49,690 bases of DNA from Clostridiales bacterium. GTDB lineage: Bacteria > Bacillota > Limnochordia > Darwinibacteriales > B1SED10-159. The notes under the pieces are model-generated. The model was given only the letters and a program-made list of their open reading frames with translations. It was not told where the DNA came from and did not search any database. A program made the translations under genes and the position numbers. The stretch spans positions 1-49,690 of the forward strand of contig PUOC01000071.1 of assembly GCA_003551965.1 (NCBI GenBank). The letters are read 5' to 3'. Every line of letters begins with the position of its first letter. The first letter of the stretch is position 1. This document shows positions 49,211-49,690 of the stretch, piece after piece.

Positions 49211-49690
49211 GTGCTCGAACTAAGAGAGCTGACCAAAGTGTTTGGAAGCGGCGACGAAAAATTCGTGGCTGTGGACAATATCAATTTGACCGTAGAGGAA
49301 GGACAGTTTGTGGTCCTGATTGGGCCTTCGGGCTGCGGGAAAACCACCACATTGAAAATGATCAACCATCTTGTTGAACCCAGTTCGGGAGAAATTCTCA
49401 TTAACGGCCGCTCGACCAAAGACATGAATACCGTCAAACTGCGTCGGGAGATCGGTTACGTTATCCAAAGCATCGGCCTGTTTCCTCACCTCAATATTGC
49501 CAGCAACGTCGAAGTTGTACCGAAGCTAAACGGAGTGCCGAAAAAAGCCCGGCGCAAACGGACCTACGAACTGCTGGATTTAGTAGGCCTTGACCCCGAT
49601 ATTTACGCGGATCGCTATCCGGCGGAATTAAGCGGCGGCCAGCAACAGCGTATCGGCGTACTGCGGGCGTTGGCAGCCGAGCCCGATCTA
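49211..49690 (+). CDS. opuCA: osmoprotectant (glycine betaine/choline) ABC transporter ATPase, 3' end outside window
   Basis: 160 codons visible, reading to the last base. Walker A GPSGCGKTTT, the subfamily mark DMNTVKLRREIGYVIQ with SIGLFPH, and signature LSGGQQQR identify the OpuCA/ProV-type quaternary-amine importer ATPase. The Walker B and CBS domains lie beyond the window. GTG 49211 follows AAGGAGGGAG, 1 bp after the GntR stop, so the two are one operon. Confidence 0.9.
   Translation, partial: MLELRELTKVFGSGDEKFVAVDNINLTVEEGQFVVLIGPSGCGKTTTLKMINHLVEPSSGEILINGRSTKDMNTVKLRREIGYVIQSIGLFPHLNIASNVEVVPKLNGVPKKARRKRTYELLDLVGLDPDIYADRYPAELSGGQQQRIGVLRALAAEPDL

Overview
The window reads as chromosome of an anaerobic, fermentative member of the Firmicutes (Bacillota) with moderately high GC. 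Evidence: an Rnf complex, a trimeric [FeFe]-hydrogenase HydABC, the redox repressor Rex, glutamate 2,3-aminomutase, an ECF-type RibU, a YnzC-like DUF896 protein and CsoR. GTG and TTG starts with strong Shine-Dalgarno sites are frequent. A LolA-like protein, a predicted beta-barrel ending in Phe and an M48 protease suggest a diderm (outer-membrane) Firmicute such as those near Limnochordia, Hydrogenispora or Halanaerobia; this placement is inference. No rRNA, tRNA, CRISPR array, prophage or intact insertion sequence was seen.

Layout. 1-4.6 kb: 5'-truncated B12-type radical SAM protein, exported protein, M48 protease with propeller-like tail, D-2-hydroxyacid dehydrogenase, FmdB zinc ribbon. 4.69-5.06 kb: a gene-free, highly structured segment resembling an OMEGA/HEARO-type RNA of the IS200/IS605-IscB world, with no nuclease gene beside it. 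5.1-7.1 kb: LolA-like protein, outer-membrane-like barrel, TrmL. 7.2-13.1 kb: rnfCDGEAB plus apbE, the flavin transferase that would flavinylate RnfG and RnfD, closed by a terminator. 13.1-16.8 kb: glutamate 2,3-aminomutase, thioredoxin reductase, CsoR (convergent), a nitrilase-family amidohydrolase. 16.9-20.9 kb: an Mrp/Mbh-type Na+/H+ antiporter cluster in Mbh order (E, F, G, MbhD-like, MbhE-like, B, C, D) behind a near-consensus promoter. A further large antiporter-like subunit lies alone at 25.7-27.4 kb on the other strand.

20.9-35.3 kb is a mixed housekeeping and regulatory stretch: nth, a phosphoesterase, NikR with an altered metal site, rex, a MarR regulator, DUF896, fabI, an ABC exporter pair, DUF554, a rubrerythrin-like protein, an RNHCP protein, PspC, a frameshifted arsC, ribU and an orphan ParA. 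35.3-42.75 kb is a hydrogen-metabolism operon with a palindromic Rex site and a good promoter: a sensory [FeFe]-hydrogenase-like PAS protein, a SpoIIE/PP2C-type phosphatase, then hydC-hydB-hydA. 42.9-48.6 kb: a purine nucleoside phosphorylase, meso-diaminopimelate dehydrogenase, gltX, OsmC, a DNA methyltransferase, a PduO-type cobalamin adenosyltransferase and a GNAT enzyme. 48.6 kb to the end: a GntR regulator with repeated operator-like motifs and the start of an osmoprotectant ABC transporter.

Together the genes outline redox and ion energetics. HydABC and Rnf exchange electrons between NADH, ferredoxin, H2 and the membrane; the Mrp antiporter handles Na+/H+; Rex reads NADH/NAD+; and the H-cluster sensor with its phosphatase probably reads H2 or redox state. 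Glutamate 2,3-aminomutase and the OpuC-like transporter point to osmotic adaptation.
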